NCBI RefSeq assembly: GCF_002873455.1
Contig: NZ_MCUN01000010.1
Span: 62,001-126,000 of the forward strand
Length of the DNA: 64,000 nucleotides
Source of the DNA: Vibrio splendidus
GTDB taxonomy: Bacteria > Pseudomonadota > Gammaproteobacteria > Enterobacterales > Vibrionaceae
Direction of reading: 5' to 3'
Made by a program: the position numbers and the translations under genes. Shown piece after piece: positions 55,446 through 63,124 of this stretch; the stretch's first letter is position 1; each line of letters opens with the position of its first letter. The notes beneath the pieces were generated by a model. It was not told the origin of the DNA. It was given only the letters and a program-made list of their open reading frames with translations, and did no database searches.

Positions 55446-55949
55446 CTATTCGATAGTACTGAAATCTAGGCTTTTAGGTACCGCCACACTAACAACCTGA
55501 GTTCCCGCAATTAAGTCATGTAGGCAACGTTTGTCTTTACGCAAAACAAACAGATAATCTAGCGTCGTTATAAAATGACCAATTACAGGTATATACGTAG
55601 CGATTGTCATCGGCATCATTCGTTTGCCTACTATATTGAATAACCCTATTTGTTTACCTTCCATATCAACAATCGCAATTTCCATTAGTTTTTTGCCAAT
55701 CGTCTGCCCCTTTTTATGCAGCAAATATCCGTGTAACAAAAAGAACACCAACCAACCGTAAGCTGAGACTACAAGTAGTTCTGTCATATCAATTTGCCCT
55801 GTATCGAATATTTTTTGAAAATAATCGGTATAGAGAAAAATTGGCGTCATCATAGCGATACCAATCAGGCCATCAATCAAACTTGCCCCTACTCGGGACG
55901 AGCGAGACGAGAGTATAACTGCAGGAGTATTTTCTATTACTTCAGACAT
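55446..55949 (-). CDS. RDD-family membrane protein
   Basis: This 167-residue protein has the RDD layout: SSRVGASLIDGLIGIAMMTPIF (the R and D residues of the first helix), LHKKGQTIGKKLMEIAIVD between helices, and a C-terminal RKDKRCLHDLIAGTQVV with the closing HD-x-x-A-GT motif. Three or four membrane segments are visible. Family roles are poorly known; some members act in ion homeostasis. The ATG at 55949 has AGGAAAAGAC upstream; the frame opening at 55967 is not favoured. Confidence 0.88.
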   Translation of the reverse strand: MSEVIENTPAVILSSRSSRVGASLIDGLIGIAMMTPIFLYTDYFQKIFDTGQIDMTELLVVSAYGWLVFFLLHGYLLHKKGQTIGKKLMEIAIVDMEGKQIGLFNIVGKRMMPMTIATYIPVIGHFITTLDYLFVLRKDKRCLHDLIAGTQVVSVAVPKSLDFSTIE

Positions 55950-55981
55950 GTCTTTTCCTAACGTCAAAGTACCTATAAATT

Positions 55982-56012
55982 AAAAAACGTCAGAAACTCG
56001 AAGCTCTGACGT
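55982..56012 (-). terminator. terminator after the DUF2846 lipoprotein gene
   Basis: Read on the minus strand, ACGTCAGA and TCTGACGT pair around GCTTCGAGTT and run into six T residues, 23 nt past the lipoprotein stop. Confidence 0.9.
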
Positions 56013-56034
56013 CATCTTGAATTAGATTGAATCA

Positions 56035-56499
56035 CTATATAGAAAGGCAGTTACCGCTTTCAGCCATTGCGACTTTGCGTACTTCAGCTTTCCCTACTTC
56101 TTCATCGACTAACTCAACACCTGCACCACCGACAAAAACGCCCATTTTAATGTATTGGTTAACGAAGTAATTACGACCTTCAGCAGTAAAAAGGGAGACG
56201 TGATTTTCAGAAAATTCAGATTCCGTACTGACAATATGCTCTTCGTTTCCTTTGACTTCGTGATAAAAGAAAACACCAGGAGCCGTTTCACCTACGCATT
56301 CTCCATCAACATATACGTACTTTTTGAGCGCGCCACCGACAAAAGTATCTTCACGATAGATATAGATACCTGTATTACCTTCTTTAGGAGCAGGGAACGT
56401 TTTCGCTTGATCAGAAACTGATGAATCGACTGTTGGCACAGAAGCACACCCAGATAATGCGAGAAGAAGAGCAGAGCAAAGAAATACCTTATTTTTCAT
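56035..56499 (-). CDS. DUF2846-type lipoprotein
   Basis: This 154-residue protein has a lipoprotein signal with lipobox LSGC (Cys18), so it is anchored by lipid, probably in the outer membrane. The mature part follows the DUF2846 pattern: GNTGIYIYREDTFVGGALKKYVYVDGECVGETAPGVFF is the conserved strand-turn block. Function of the family is unknown; similar lipoproteins are common in Vibrio and Acinetobacter. It is monocistronic. Confidence 0.82.
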   Translation of the reverse strand: MKNKVFLCSALLLALSGCASVPTVDSSVSDQAKTFPAPKEGNTGIYIYREDTFVGGALKKYVYVDGECVGETAPGVFFYHEVKGNEEHIVSTESEFSENHVSLFTAEGRNYFVNQYIKMGVFVGGAGVELVDEEVGKAEVRKVAMAESGNCLSI

Positions 56500-56832
56500 G
56501 TAATAACCTAGACTTTATAAAAACGCGAAAAACATAACATATGCAAATGGTTTAATTTCAAACTTGCATGTAGATGTGTGAGCTACGTTGCGTAATGGGT
56601 GGTTAAAATTAAAAAAATCAGTTAAATAGAACTAAACCATTGTTCTGTATTAACTTAATCACTTACATGCAACTTTAATCAAATGGTTAGAGGATCTATT
56701 TTTTGTAATCACCTCTAATGAACAGGAGACGTTACGAGGTGAAAGCCTTTAGATAGTGAGAACTAGAAAACGTACGTCTAGTGGTTTAACTAGGGTTTAT
56801 AGATTGGAGACAAAGGGGGTAAGGACTTCTGA
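56500..56832. other. gene-free accessory spacer
   Basis: These 333 AT-rich nucleotides contain no usable frame. Short inverted repeats are visible, for example ACTAGA-N9-TCTAGT near 56761 and two oppositely oriented TGCATGTA copies about 100 nt apart, but I cannot assign a function. The sequence GGACTTCTGAC close to the right end recurs near 57654. Confidence 0.4.
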
Positions 56833-57307
56833 CTATTTCAGAGCCAATACATGCTCGATAAAAGTCGACTTCTTTTCGCGGTATTCATCTTGTGGCCAAC
56901 CTTCATAAGACATTTTGAGGGTGTTGTATTGCTCCACTAAAGCGGGGGTCACTCGTAGCTTGTCACGAAACCTTAGAAAGCATTCGAACTCAGAACCATT
57001 GGCGACCACTTGCAAGGCCACATCATCCCCTGATGTAGACTCCAACATACACAGTTCGGGCGTTCTTAAGGTATCGAGTTTCTCATTGAAGCCGAGTGTT
57101 GTGAGTCTCTCTATAACATCCTCAAGTTCACCAAGTTCAACACCTACGAAAATATCTAGATCGCCTTTAGACACGGCAAAAGGAATAGAAGATGCGCCTA
57201 CGTGCTCAACTCTCGCGTTAGGGATTAGCTTTTTTGATGTCACGTTCGTATCGGATAAACAGCTCGTTGCAAGCCGCTTGGTATTGTTCCGCGGGGTAGA
57301 ACTTCAT
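56833..57307 (-). pseudogene. frameshifted GrpB/UPF0157-like nucleotidyltransferase
   Basis: Two frames together give one full GrpB-family protein. The first starts at the ATG at 57307 (MKFYPAEQYQAACNELF, then ERDIKKANP and a stop); the second, from about 57243, continues IPNARVEHVGASSIPFAVSKGDLDIFVGV and runs to 56833. Removing one A from the A6 run (T6 on the plus strand at 57230-57235) joins them as ERDIKKLIPNARVEHVG with no other change, giving about 158 residues, the normal family length. The conserved EHVGASSIP and KGDLDIFVGV blocks are in the second frame. It is either a recent pseudogene, a phase-variable gene, a case of slippage at A6, or a sequencing error. A GTG at 57243 could also start a truncated 136-residue product. 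Confidence 0.75.
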
Positions 57308-57339
57308 ACTTACTCACTTCTATTGCAGGCGTCTGAGCA

Positions 57340-57579
57340 CTAAAAACTATTAAAGACACCGATAGCTAACAGAAATAGCGCGAGACTAATCGCCCCGATA
57401 TAAGAAATTCTGGTTCGCTCTTTTTCAGTAGGAGTCAATGAGGGGAAGCGTCCTAACGCGAATACTTTACAAACTATCCAGCCAGAACCGTAACCAATAA
57501 ATTCGATCACGAGCGACTGAAACATATATCTGAAGAATGCGCTTAATGCTCTAAAATACGCGACTATCAAGTCTTCCAT
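57340..57579 (-). CDS. small membrane protein of unknown function
   Basis: This 79-residue protein has two probable membrane segments (about residues 20-38 and 60-78) joined by a basic loop with LGRFPSLTPTEKERTR. I do not recognise a family. AGGAC lies six bases upstream of the ATG at 57579, which supports translation. It lies between the frameshifted GrpB-like gene and the TIR gene, all in one direction, but gaps of 33 and 145 nt make co-transcription uncertain. Confidence 0.65.
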   Translation of the reverse strand: MEDLIVAYFRALSAFFRYMFQSLVIEFIGYGSGWIVCKVFALGRFPSLTPTEKERTRISYIGAISLALFLLAIGVFNSF

Positions 57580-57724
57580 TTTTTGTCCTAACTAAAGTCA
57601 ATTTAGAACAGAAAGTGCCATGGGTAGAGGTTCAGATCAAGTGTATTATACGGGACTTCTGACGGCCTCTCTCTCCTCCAAAGCCCTTGAATTAGGTATT
57701 TTATACAATTATTTAGCTGGAACA

Positions 57725-58498
57725 TCATGACGTTAAATCAGAATCCAATAGTAAATCGATCCCTGCTTCATTGATTGAGTACTGATACACGCCGTTCCCC
57801 CAGCTATCATGCTCGATGGTTTTCTCAATATAACCAAGACGTTCCAATTTGATTGCAGCCAAACTGGTTAAACTATCTGACTCCTGAACATCATTACAAA
57901 TTTGGAAAAAGTCCAAGCCATCAGGTCGAGATGTGTGTGAGGAAAGAACAACCGATAAGAACTTTAGATCCACTGTAGAAATAGGATAATTTTTAGAGTT
58001 AACTTCCAACACAGTGTTAGCTTTTAAGGATTCTCGATTCAGTAAACCTAACCTTTTAACTTCAGCCTTAACTAACGAGCAAGCTCTATTCGTTGCAGAA
58101 ACAAGATCATCATCACTTCTATTAGCTTCATAATCTGCTGGCATTAAACCAAGAAGATCTGTTGGTAAATGCATTTCTTGATTTCGAGGCTTAATAAAAA
58201 ATGTACGCTCCTTCCCGATAGCTCCAACAAACAAACCCATCTCAAAAAGCACGTTATCCCGCACCACATGTTGCTCTCTGCTTCTTATCATAGCAATGTC
58301 ATCCGGAGCAAAAATAAACAACGCGAAATCAACAGAAGATGACTTTGCAACTAAGTCATCAACGCTAGTGGAAGAAAGCTTAAAAGTGCCATTTTTCCAA
58401 ATAGTAACCTCAAACTCATGATCTAGATTGACATTAATAGCTTCTGCCACATCCAAACTTTCTACTGAAGACGCTATAAATATTCTCGGTTTTCTCAT
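57725..58498 (-). CDS. TIR-like NAD-binding protein (Cap12/Pycsar TIR type)
   Basis: This 257-residue protein starts with a TIR-like nucleotide-binding domain (residues 1-150) of the kind found in CBASS Cap12 and Pycsar effectors: RIFIASSVESLDVAEAI, VTIWKNGTFKLSSTS, DFALFIFAPDDI, and RDNVLFEMGLFVGAIGKERTF with the catalytic-type Glu86, then LPTDLLGLMPADYE. Such domains cleave NAD+ when activated. Residues 165-257 (SSHTSRPDGLDFFQICND, AIKLERLGYIEKTI, GVYQYSINEAGIDLLL) read like a winged-helix module rather than a cyclic-nucleotide receptor. No cyclase gene is next to it. The ATG at 58498 has AAGG upstream; a GTG at 58507 overlaps that site. Defence function is inferred from the family. Confidence 0.8.
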   Translation of the reverse strand: MRKPRIFIASSVESLDVAEAINVNLDHEFEVTIWKNGTFKLSSTSVDDLVAKSSSVDFALFIFAPDDIAMIRSREQHVVRDNVLFEMGLFVGAIGKERTFFIKPRNQEMHLPTDLLGLMPADYEANRSDDDLVSATNRACSLVKAEVKRLGLLNRESLKANTVLEVNSKNYPISTVDLKFLSVVLSSHTSRPDGLDFFQICNDVQESDSLTSLAAIKLERLGYIEKTIEHDSWGNGVYQYSINEAGIDLLLDSDLTS

Positions 58499-58631
58499 TG
58501 AAAACACACCTTAAAGAGCAATTAACTGCATATAATATAGCTTGGCATATTATTACTCAAACACTTAAAACACTCTAAGCAACATATATACACATATGTT
58601 ATTAACTAAATAGTATTTCTGCATTTCCTTT

Positions 58632-58740
58632 GTCCAAAAACAAAAAATCCCCGGCGATAGGAGCCGGGGGAAGATGGGGAAAATGAGTCTGACGTATGCC
58701 TGCGATCAAACTCCCCCGAAACCTCATCTAAAATTGATGT
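58632..58740 (-). ncRNA. three-hairpin RNA element, copy 1
   Basis: Read on the minus strand the element has a weak hairpin (CATC ... GATG), a second hairpin GAGTTTGA ... TCAGACTC (58685-58713), and a terminator stem CCCCGGC/GCCGGGG (58649-58669) followed by ATTTTTTG. The same order of elements and about the same spacing occurs at 61050-61165, with paired changes in the stems. It follows the 42-codon gene by about 60 nt, so it may be a 3'-UTR-derived small RNA or a conserved terminator module. Identity is not known. Confidence 0.6.
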
Positions 58741-58801
58741 CCTAGTTGAGGGCTGGCAATGTGTCGTTGAAACGTAGTGCTTAGCGCTGCTAAAGAATTA
58801 G

Positions 58802-58930
58802 TCACCATCTATCCTCGATATCTCCTTTGATCATGCGATAAACCAGAAATGCAGCGACAATGCATAGAACAGTCATCACGATGCTGCTTATACAAAGAAA
58901 AACGTAAATTGGTTCCACTTCTTCTCCCAT
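58802..58930 (-). CDS. 42-residue single-span membrane protein
   Basis: This short gene encodes 42 residues: an acidic N-terminus (MGEEVEP), one strongly hydrophobic helix (about residues 8-31, including SSIVMTVLCIVAAFLVY) and a charged tail (RMIKGDIEDRW), a typical small inner-membrane protein. GGAGAG lies five bases upstream of the ATG, which supports translation. It falls below usual size cut-offs. No homologue can be named from memory. It lies just upstream of the structured RNA element, on the same strand. Confidence 0.6.
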   Translation of the reverse strand: MGEEVEPIYVFLCISSIVMTVLCIVAAFLVYRMIKGDIEDRW

Positions 58931-59000
58931 CACTCTCTCCAGAAATAAGCATCGATGACTCTGACACCATCAGTAACATACTAATATTTAATGATAATTT

Positions 59001-59112
59001 AAGGGGCAACACCCTTTATTTGACTGTGATTTTTGTTTTATCGCTAATTATTAATTAGCCAAAGCCAACGAACTGTTGTTATACTTGCCTTAAATAAGGG
59101 GTGTCGCCCTTT
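59001..59112. repeat. two copies of palindrome AAGGGG-N5-CCCTTT
   Basis: AAGGGGCAACACCCTTT (59001-59017) and AAGGGGTGTCGCCCTTT (59096-59112) share identical arms and the following TATTT, and lie 95 bp apart upstream of the MipA/OmpV gene. They could be a pair of operator sites; the second, followed by ATTTTTTG, also resembles a terminator. Confidence 0.65.
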
Positions 59113-59245
59113 ATTTTTTGAAGTCTACGTTTAGTCAGGCTTATCGTCAAGCTACTTCGTAGTCAAAAGTTAGAATAACCGCTCAACTCTATTGGAGTTG
59201 GGTTCCTAGATTTGAACATAGGGTCACCCCTTACAAGAGCAAAAC

Positions 59246-59986
59246 ATGAAAAAAGCAGCACTTACTACCCTCATTTTAGCCATGTCTTTATCGGCACCAA
59301 TTAACGCTGAAATTGGCGTAGGCCTAACCGCCAGTTACTCGCCAAATGTTTACAAAGGAGGCGATACCGAAGTTACACCATTCCCTTTAATTAGTTACGA
59401 TAATGGCCATTTTTTCATTGAAGGTGTCCAAGCTGGCTATCGCTTGGCTCCAAAAGGCAGCGTGAACAATCTCGTTATCTTTGCGGCCTACGATCCTCGC
59501 ACCTTAGACGCGAAGGAATCCAATGATCCCGATATCAAGAAGCTCAATGATCGCGATCCTTCATTTGTGGGTGGGGTCGCTTATGTATTGACGACGAATG
59601 TTGGAGAACTCAGAGCGGGCGTGGGTACAGATATTGGTTCGGTTCACAATGGCCTTTATGCAGAAACTCGTTACAGTTACCACATCAATATGGGGCCATT
59701 TGGTTTTATCCCAGCGATAGGATATTCACTCAATAGCGATAAATTGAATGAGCATTTGTATGGTGTGTCGGCGTCTGAAGCAGCTAATACTCGCTTTGAA
59801 GAATTTAACCCAAACTGGAGTGGACGTTACTTTGTCGGTTTGACCGGTTACATGCACTTATCAAAGCAATTACGTTTAACGGGTGGGGTTAGATATGAAA
59901 ACCTCGACTCTGAAATCGAGAAAAGCCCGATACTTGAAAGTACAACATCGGTTATTGGGAATGTTGGAGTAAGCTACACTTTCTAA
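59246..59986 (+). CDS. MipA/OmpV family outer-membrane protein
   Basis: This 246-residue protein has a signal peptide (MKKAALTTLILAMSLSAPINA) and a beta-barrel of the MipA/OmpV family: YKGGDTEVTPFPLISYDNGHFFIEG near the start spread over residues 36-60, and a final strand ending in aromatic Phe (GNVGVSYTF) as needed for outer-membrane insertion. OmpV-like proteins are major porin-like or scaffold proteins in Vibrio. It is monocistronic, preceded by a pair of palindromes that may control it. Exact role unknown. Confidence 0.9.
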   Translation: MKKAALTTLILAMSLSAPINAEIGVGLTASYSPNVYKGGDTEVTPFPLISYDNGHFFIEGVQAGYRLAPKGSVNNLVIFAAYDPRTLDAKESNDPDIKKLNDRDPSFVGGVAYVLTTNVGELRAGVGTDIGSVHNGLYAETRYSYHINMGPFGFIPAIGYSLNSDKLNEHLYGVSASEAANTRFEEFNPNWSGRYFVGLTGYMHLSKQLRLTGGVRYENLDSEIEKSPILESTTSVIGNVGVSYTF

Positions 59987-60075
59987 TGTTCTTGAGCGAG
60001 TTTAACGAAATTGAATATTAGTAAAACTGGTTTAGAAAAAGGACTTTCTACAACCTTAAACTTAAGTTGAAACCG

Positions 60076-60294
60076 CTATACATACAGATCTATTTTGTTC
60101 ATTTTCTTAACCACATCTTCCCCTTGAATCCTTTTTAATACCGTTCCGTTAGACGATGAGATGACAATTTGCTTATGGCTATCTAGCTTGGCTGACAGGT
60201 CGGCCTTGTTCGCTGAAAACGTCGTGTTGATGTAATCAGTGGCGCTATTCAGTTTGTGACTGCTCAGTGGGGAATGTATCAGGTTGGTCATCAT
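60076..60294 (-). CDS. small protein with FlaG-like C-terminus
   Basis: This 72-residue protein ends in QIVISSSNGTVLKRIQGEDVV, which resembles the C-terminal strand-turn-strand of FlaG proteins (a VIVKV...TGEVIRQIP pattern) but lacks the rest of that context; no flagellar gene is nearby. The ATG at 60294 has AAAGG seven bases upstream; the longer frame from 60429 has no comparable site. It is convergent with the MipA/OmpV gene. Function unknown. Confidence 0.6.
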   Translation of the reverse strand: MMTNLIHSPLSSHKLNSATDYINTTFSANKADLSAKLDSHKQIVISSSNGTVLKRIQGEDVVKKMNKIDLYV

Positions 60295-60515
60295 TTCGAG
60301 CCTTTCAAAAAAATAAAGGTTAACAACCTCTATTCTATATGATAAATGTATAATTTCAATAGCATGAACTCGATGAGGCCTGTTTGGGCCCATTAATGTC
60401 CAGTTACTCAACGATCGATTGTATCGCAAGCTTTGTGCCTTTATTCTACGGCCTGTTATTGCTTATTATCGATGGCACATAAAATACAACCATCATCCAA
60501 CGTTCGGAGGCAAGA

Positions 60516-60962
60516 GTGGGAAGAGCAAGCGCTGCACAAGCGATTATTACACGACAAAAGATCATCGATGCTGCATTTGATATCGCATTAAATGAAGGCT
60601 TCGACAAGGCAACCTTTGCTTATATCGCTAAAAAAGCCGGTGTGTCTAAATCAGGGATTAATGCTCACTTCGACAGAAAAGTCGATATTGCCAAAGAGCT
60701 TGAGCCTATGTTTGCAAAAATCATCAATGAGCACTTAAGCTACGAGTCGACCGCAGCCTTTTCTAAGACGTGGCAGAAAGCCATTAATAGCGAACCGAAT
60801 TTTGTAGCGGCCATTATCGCGTTTGGTCCTATTATGCCAACCGAGAAAGGCATCAAAGGGCTGCAATCCAAGATCCAAGGCGAAGAGCAAGAAGTACTCG
60901 ACTGTATCTATCACTGTATCGGCTATGCGGTTTGTAATATTCAATCTCGCCAATCAGCTTAA
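60516..60962 (+). CDS. TetR-family transcriptional regulator (short)
   Basis: This 148-residue protein has the TetR DNA-binding domain (TRQKIIDAAFDIALNEGFDKATFAYIAKKAGVSKSGINAHFDRK over residues 12-56) but a ligand domain of only about 90 residues, 40-50 shorter than usual, so the C-terminus may be truncated or reduced. Start is GTG at 60516 after CGGAGGCAAGA. It is convergent with the puuD-side RNA element and divergent from the FlaG-like gene. Targets are unknown. Confidence 0.85.
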   Translation: MGRASAAQAIITRQKIIDAAFDIALNEGFDKATFAYIAKKAGVSKSGINAHFDRKVDIAKELEPMFAKIINEHLSYESTAAFSKTWQKAINSEPNFVAAIIAFGPIMPTEKGIKGLQSKIQGEEQEVLDCIYHCIGYAVCNIQSRQSA

Positions 60963-61049
60963 CTCGCCTATCTTCATTTCGCAGATTTAACGAATAAAGC
61001 GACCTATATTCAGCTCCACATTTCCTGTTTTCTCTTTCCTATTTCCGAT

Positions 61050-61165
61050 TGTCCAAAAACAAAAAGCCCCGGTTATAGGAACCGGGGAAACAGGGTGGGA
61101 TGAGTTTGGCGCGTGCCCGAAACCAAACTCTCCCCAAGCCTCACCTAAGACTCATGCTCTTAGGT
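61050..61165 (-). ncRNA. three-hairpin RNA element, copy 2
   Basis: On the minus strand the element has a first hairpin ACCTAAGA/TCTTAGGT (61143-61165), a second GAGTTTGG/CCAAACTC (61102-61130) and a terminator CCCCGGTT/AACCGGGG (61067-61087) followed by CTTTTTGTTTTT. It starts 50 nt past the puuD stop, so it may simply end that operon, or be released as a small RNA. It matches the element at 58632-58740 in order, spacing and much of the sequence. Confidence 0.6.
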
Positions 61166-61178
61166 AAAGGATACTGAG

Positions 61179-61224
61179 TACTGTTATTGCAAAGTACTGC
61201 TATTACAAATTACTGTTATTGAAG
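61179..61224. repeat. three 16-nt tandem repeats across the puuD stop codon
   Basis: TACTGTTATTGCAAAG, TACTGCTATTACAAAT and TACTGTTATTGAAGCG stand back to back. The last unit contains the puuD stop codon, so the duplication copied the coding end into the 3' region. Confidence 0.8.
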
Positions 61225-62535
61225 CGTCGCGCCTTGCTCAACCCAAGTGCCGATGAGTGCGCGTTCTTCGTCGGTCATTTGAGTCATGTTGCCGAGCGGC
61301 ATCACCTTGGTTGTGACAGTTTGAGCAACAATCCTTGGTACGTTGGCTTTGATCTCTTCCGGGGTATCAAACATCACACCGGCTGGCGCAGCAGCAAAAG
61401 CGGCGTGGCTCGGGGTTGATGAGTGACACACAGAACAGCGCTCTTGAATGACTTTGTTGATGGTTTCAAAGCTTACACTTGCGCTAGCCGTTTGCATTGC
61501 GTGGTCTGCAGGTACAACTGGGGCATCTACCGAAGTTGAAGCTGTGCTGTTCGAAACAGCCTCTTCTGTCGCCGATTCAGTCGCGCTTACTTGCACTTCT
61601 TGAACGACTGATGCTTGCACAACCGGAGTCATCTGCTTTTTCGCGTAAGGTGAGGTAACAAACGCCAGCGTGATCATACCCAATGCTGCTACAGGTACTG
61701 TCCATGCAAACTTCTGGCTACCATGACGGGTGTTGAAGTAGTGACGCACCAAGATACTGAAAATCGCGAGGCCAGCAAGAATCAGCCAGTTGTATTCCGA
61801 TCCATAAGTGCTTGGGAAGTGGTTACTGATCATGATGAACAACACTGGCAGTGTCATGTAGTTATTGTGACGAGAACGCAGTAGACCTTTCGCTGGCAGT
61901 GCAGGATCCGGTTCGCGCTTCTCTTCAATCGCTTTCACCAAGTTACGCTGCGCAGGCATGATAACGCGGAATACGTTACCCACCATGATGGTACCAATGA
62001 TCGCACCAACATGGATGTAAGCACCACGACCACTGAACACTTGAGTTAGGCCATATGTTGCAGCGACGAGCAGCACAAACAGCACAACACCAAGCAACAC
62101 AGGCGTTTTACCTAATGGCGAGTCACACAGCAAGTCGTAGATAAACCAACCAGCAACGAATGAACCAATACCAATCGCGATTGCCGTTGTTGAATCAAGG
62201 CCAGAGCCCGGTGCAATCAGGTAAATCTCAGCGTTGAGGTAGTAAACCACACCCAGTAGGCACACACCGGTGATCCACGTGAAGTAGGCTTCCCATTTGA
62301 ACCAGTGCAGATGTTCTGGCATTTCTGGTGGCGCAAGTTTGTACTTCTCTAGGTGATAAATACCACCGCCATGAATTGCCCATAAGTCGCCTGAAAGGCC
62401 CGTTTTTGGGTTTACTCGGTTAAGGTTGTTCTCTAACCAAACAAAGTAAAATGATGCGCCTATCCACGCAACACCAACAATCATGTGAGCCCAGCGTATT
62501 GCTAAATTCAACCATTCTGTAATATGCGGATCCAT
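61216..62535 (-). CDS. puuD: urate hydroxylase PuuD (membrane urate oxidase)
   Basis: This 439-residue protein oxidises urate to 5-hydroxyisourate at the inner membrane. The N-terminal domain (residues 1-300) has about eight membrane helices with WAHMIVGVAWIGASFYFVWLE split over helix 1 and VGNVFRVIMPAQRNLV, matching PuuD; after an Ala/Ser/Thr/Val-rich linker (305-350) comes a cytochrome c domain with haem site CSVCH (Cys367, Cys370, His371) and a distal Met in VMPLGNMTQM. The cytochrome suggests electrons go to the respiratory chain rather than to peroxide. AGGAG precedes the ATG at 62535. It ends the allantoin-side operon, whose downstream order on this strand is alc, allA, puuD. Confidence 0.94.
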   Translation of the reverse strand: MDPHITEWLNLAIRWAHMIVGVAWIGASFYFVWLENNLNRVNPKTGLSGDLWAIHGGGIYHLEKYKLAPPEMPEHLHWFKWEAYFTWITGVCLLGVVYYLNAEIYLIAPGSGLDSTTAIAIGIGSFVAGWFIYDLLCDSPLGKTPVLLGVVLFVLLVAATYGLTQVFSGRGAYIHVGAIIGTIMVGNVFRVIMPAQRNLVKAIEEKREPDPALPAKGLLRSRHNNYMTLPVLFIMISNHFPSTYGSEYNWLILAGLAIFSILVRHYFNTRHGSQKFAWTVPVAALGMITLAFVTSPYAKKQMTPVVQASVVQEVQVSATESATEEAVSNSTASTSVDAPVVPADHAMQTASASVSFETINKVIQERCSVCHSSTPSHAAFAAAPAGVMFDTPEEIKANVPRIVAQTVTTKVMPLGNMTQMTDEERALIGTWVEQGATLQ

Positions 62536-62549
62536 AATAAACTCCTGTA

Positions 62550-63110
62550 TCACAACGCTTTAGCTAAGCGTTGCTCTTCCTTGTTGTTTTCCGTTGGCAA
62601 ATCTTCCAAATGCAATTCTACTCGGTCGCTGTCGAAATAAACTTCATCACAGTTGTGCCCTTCGCCGCCTCTATCGACAATCAAGAACTGGTCTTGATCG
62701 GTGAGTACGAGAACTGGGTGATGCCACACCCCTTTGTGATAGTTCACTCCTTGACGGCCGTTGCTCAAGAAAGCTCGACTATTGGCTAATGTTGGATCGT
62801 CGCCTTTTGGCGCAACAACAATTAAATAGGGTTGACCAAGTAATGGAATGAATGCCTGAGAGCCAAGTGGATGACGCTCTAACATTTTGATGGTCAGTGG
62901 GTAGCTCAACGGTGTGGCTTGGAAGATGCTAATGATCGCTTCTCCGTCTTCGTCTTGCACATCCGTTGTCGCTAGCTTGTGGTAGCGACGTGTTGATCCA
63001 CTGTTGATCATGAAGAAATCACTATTATCGGACTCGATAACATCACCAAACTCTGCAAAAGCCTGCTTGGTTAACGGTTCGATGGATAAACGACGTATTC
63101 CATTACTCAT
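62550..63110 (-). CDS. allA: ureidoglycolate lyase
   Basis: This 186-residue cupin enzyme splits ureidoglycolate into glyoxylate and urea, the last nitrogen-releasing step of allantoin breakdown. Family blocks include TKQAFAEFGDVIE near the start, MLERHPLGSQAFIPL, NYHKGVWHHPVLVL and FLIVDRGGEGHNCDE. AAGGA lies well placed for the ATG at 63110; an ATG two codons earlier (63116) is almost too close to it. It is 14 nt from puuD and 15 nt from alc, a tight operon. Confidence 0.94.
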   Translation of the reverse strand: MSNGIRRLSIEPLTKQAFAEFGDVIESDNSDFFMINSGSTRRYHKLATTDVQDEDGEAIISIFQATPLSYPLTIKMLERHPLGSQAFIPLLGQPYLIVVAPKGDDPTLANSRAFLSNGRQGVNYHKGVWHHPVLVLTDQDQFLIVDRGGEGHNCDEVYFDSDRVELHLEDLPTENNKEEQRLAKAL

Positions 63111-63124
63111 ACTCATTTCCTTAC

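Larger units (their letters stand above)
58508..59245. other. intergenic region with RNA element, small gene and operators
   Basis: This 738-nt region, which would pass as gene-free, holds a structured RNA element (58632-58740), a 42-codon gene (58802-58930) and two copies of a palindrome (59001-59112), all listed separately. The remaining sequence before 59246 should carry the promoter of the MipA/OmpV gene. Confidence 0.6.

Noticed and set aside
58632-58740. RNA element as a riboswitch for the TIR gene downstream
   Set aside because: It ends in a terminator, but the second copy has no gene downstream on the same strand, so a 3'-UTR or small-RNA role fits both copies better.
55446-58930. 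Possible integron cassette array (many small one-direction genes)
   Set aside because: No attC-like sites with paired core sequences were seen between the genes, several genes have their own promoter-terminator arrangement, and there is no integrase.
58849-59058. Plus-strand 69-codon frame opposite the 42-codon gene
   Set aside because: It lacks a ribosome binding site and a plausible membrane or folded-domain composition; the minus-strand frame is better supported.
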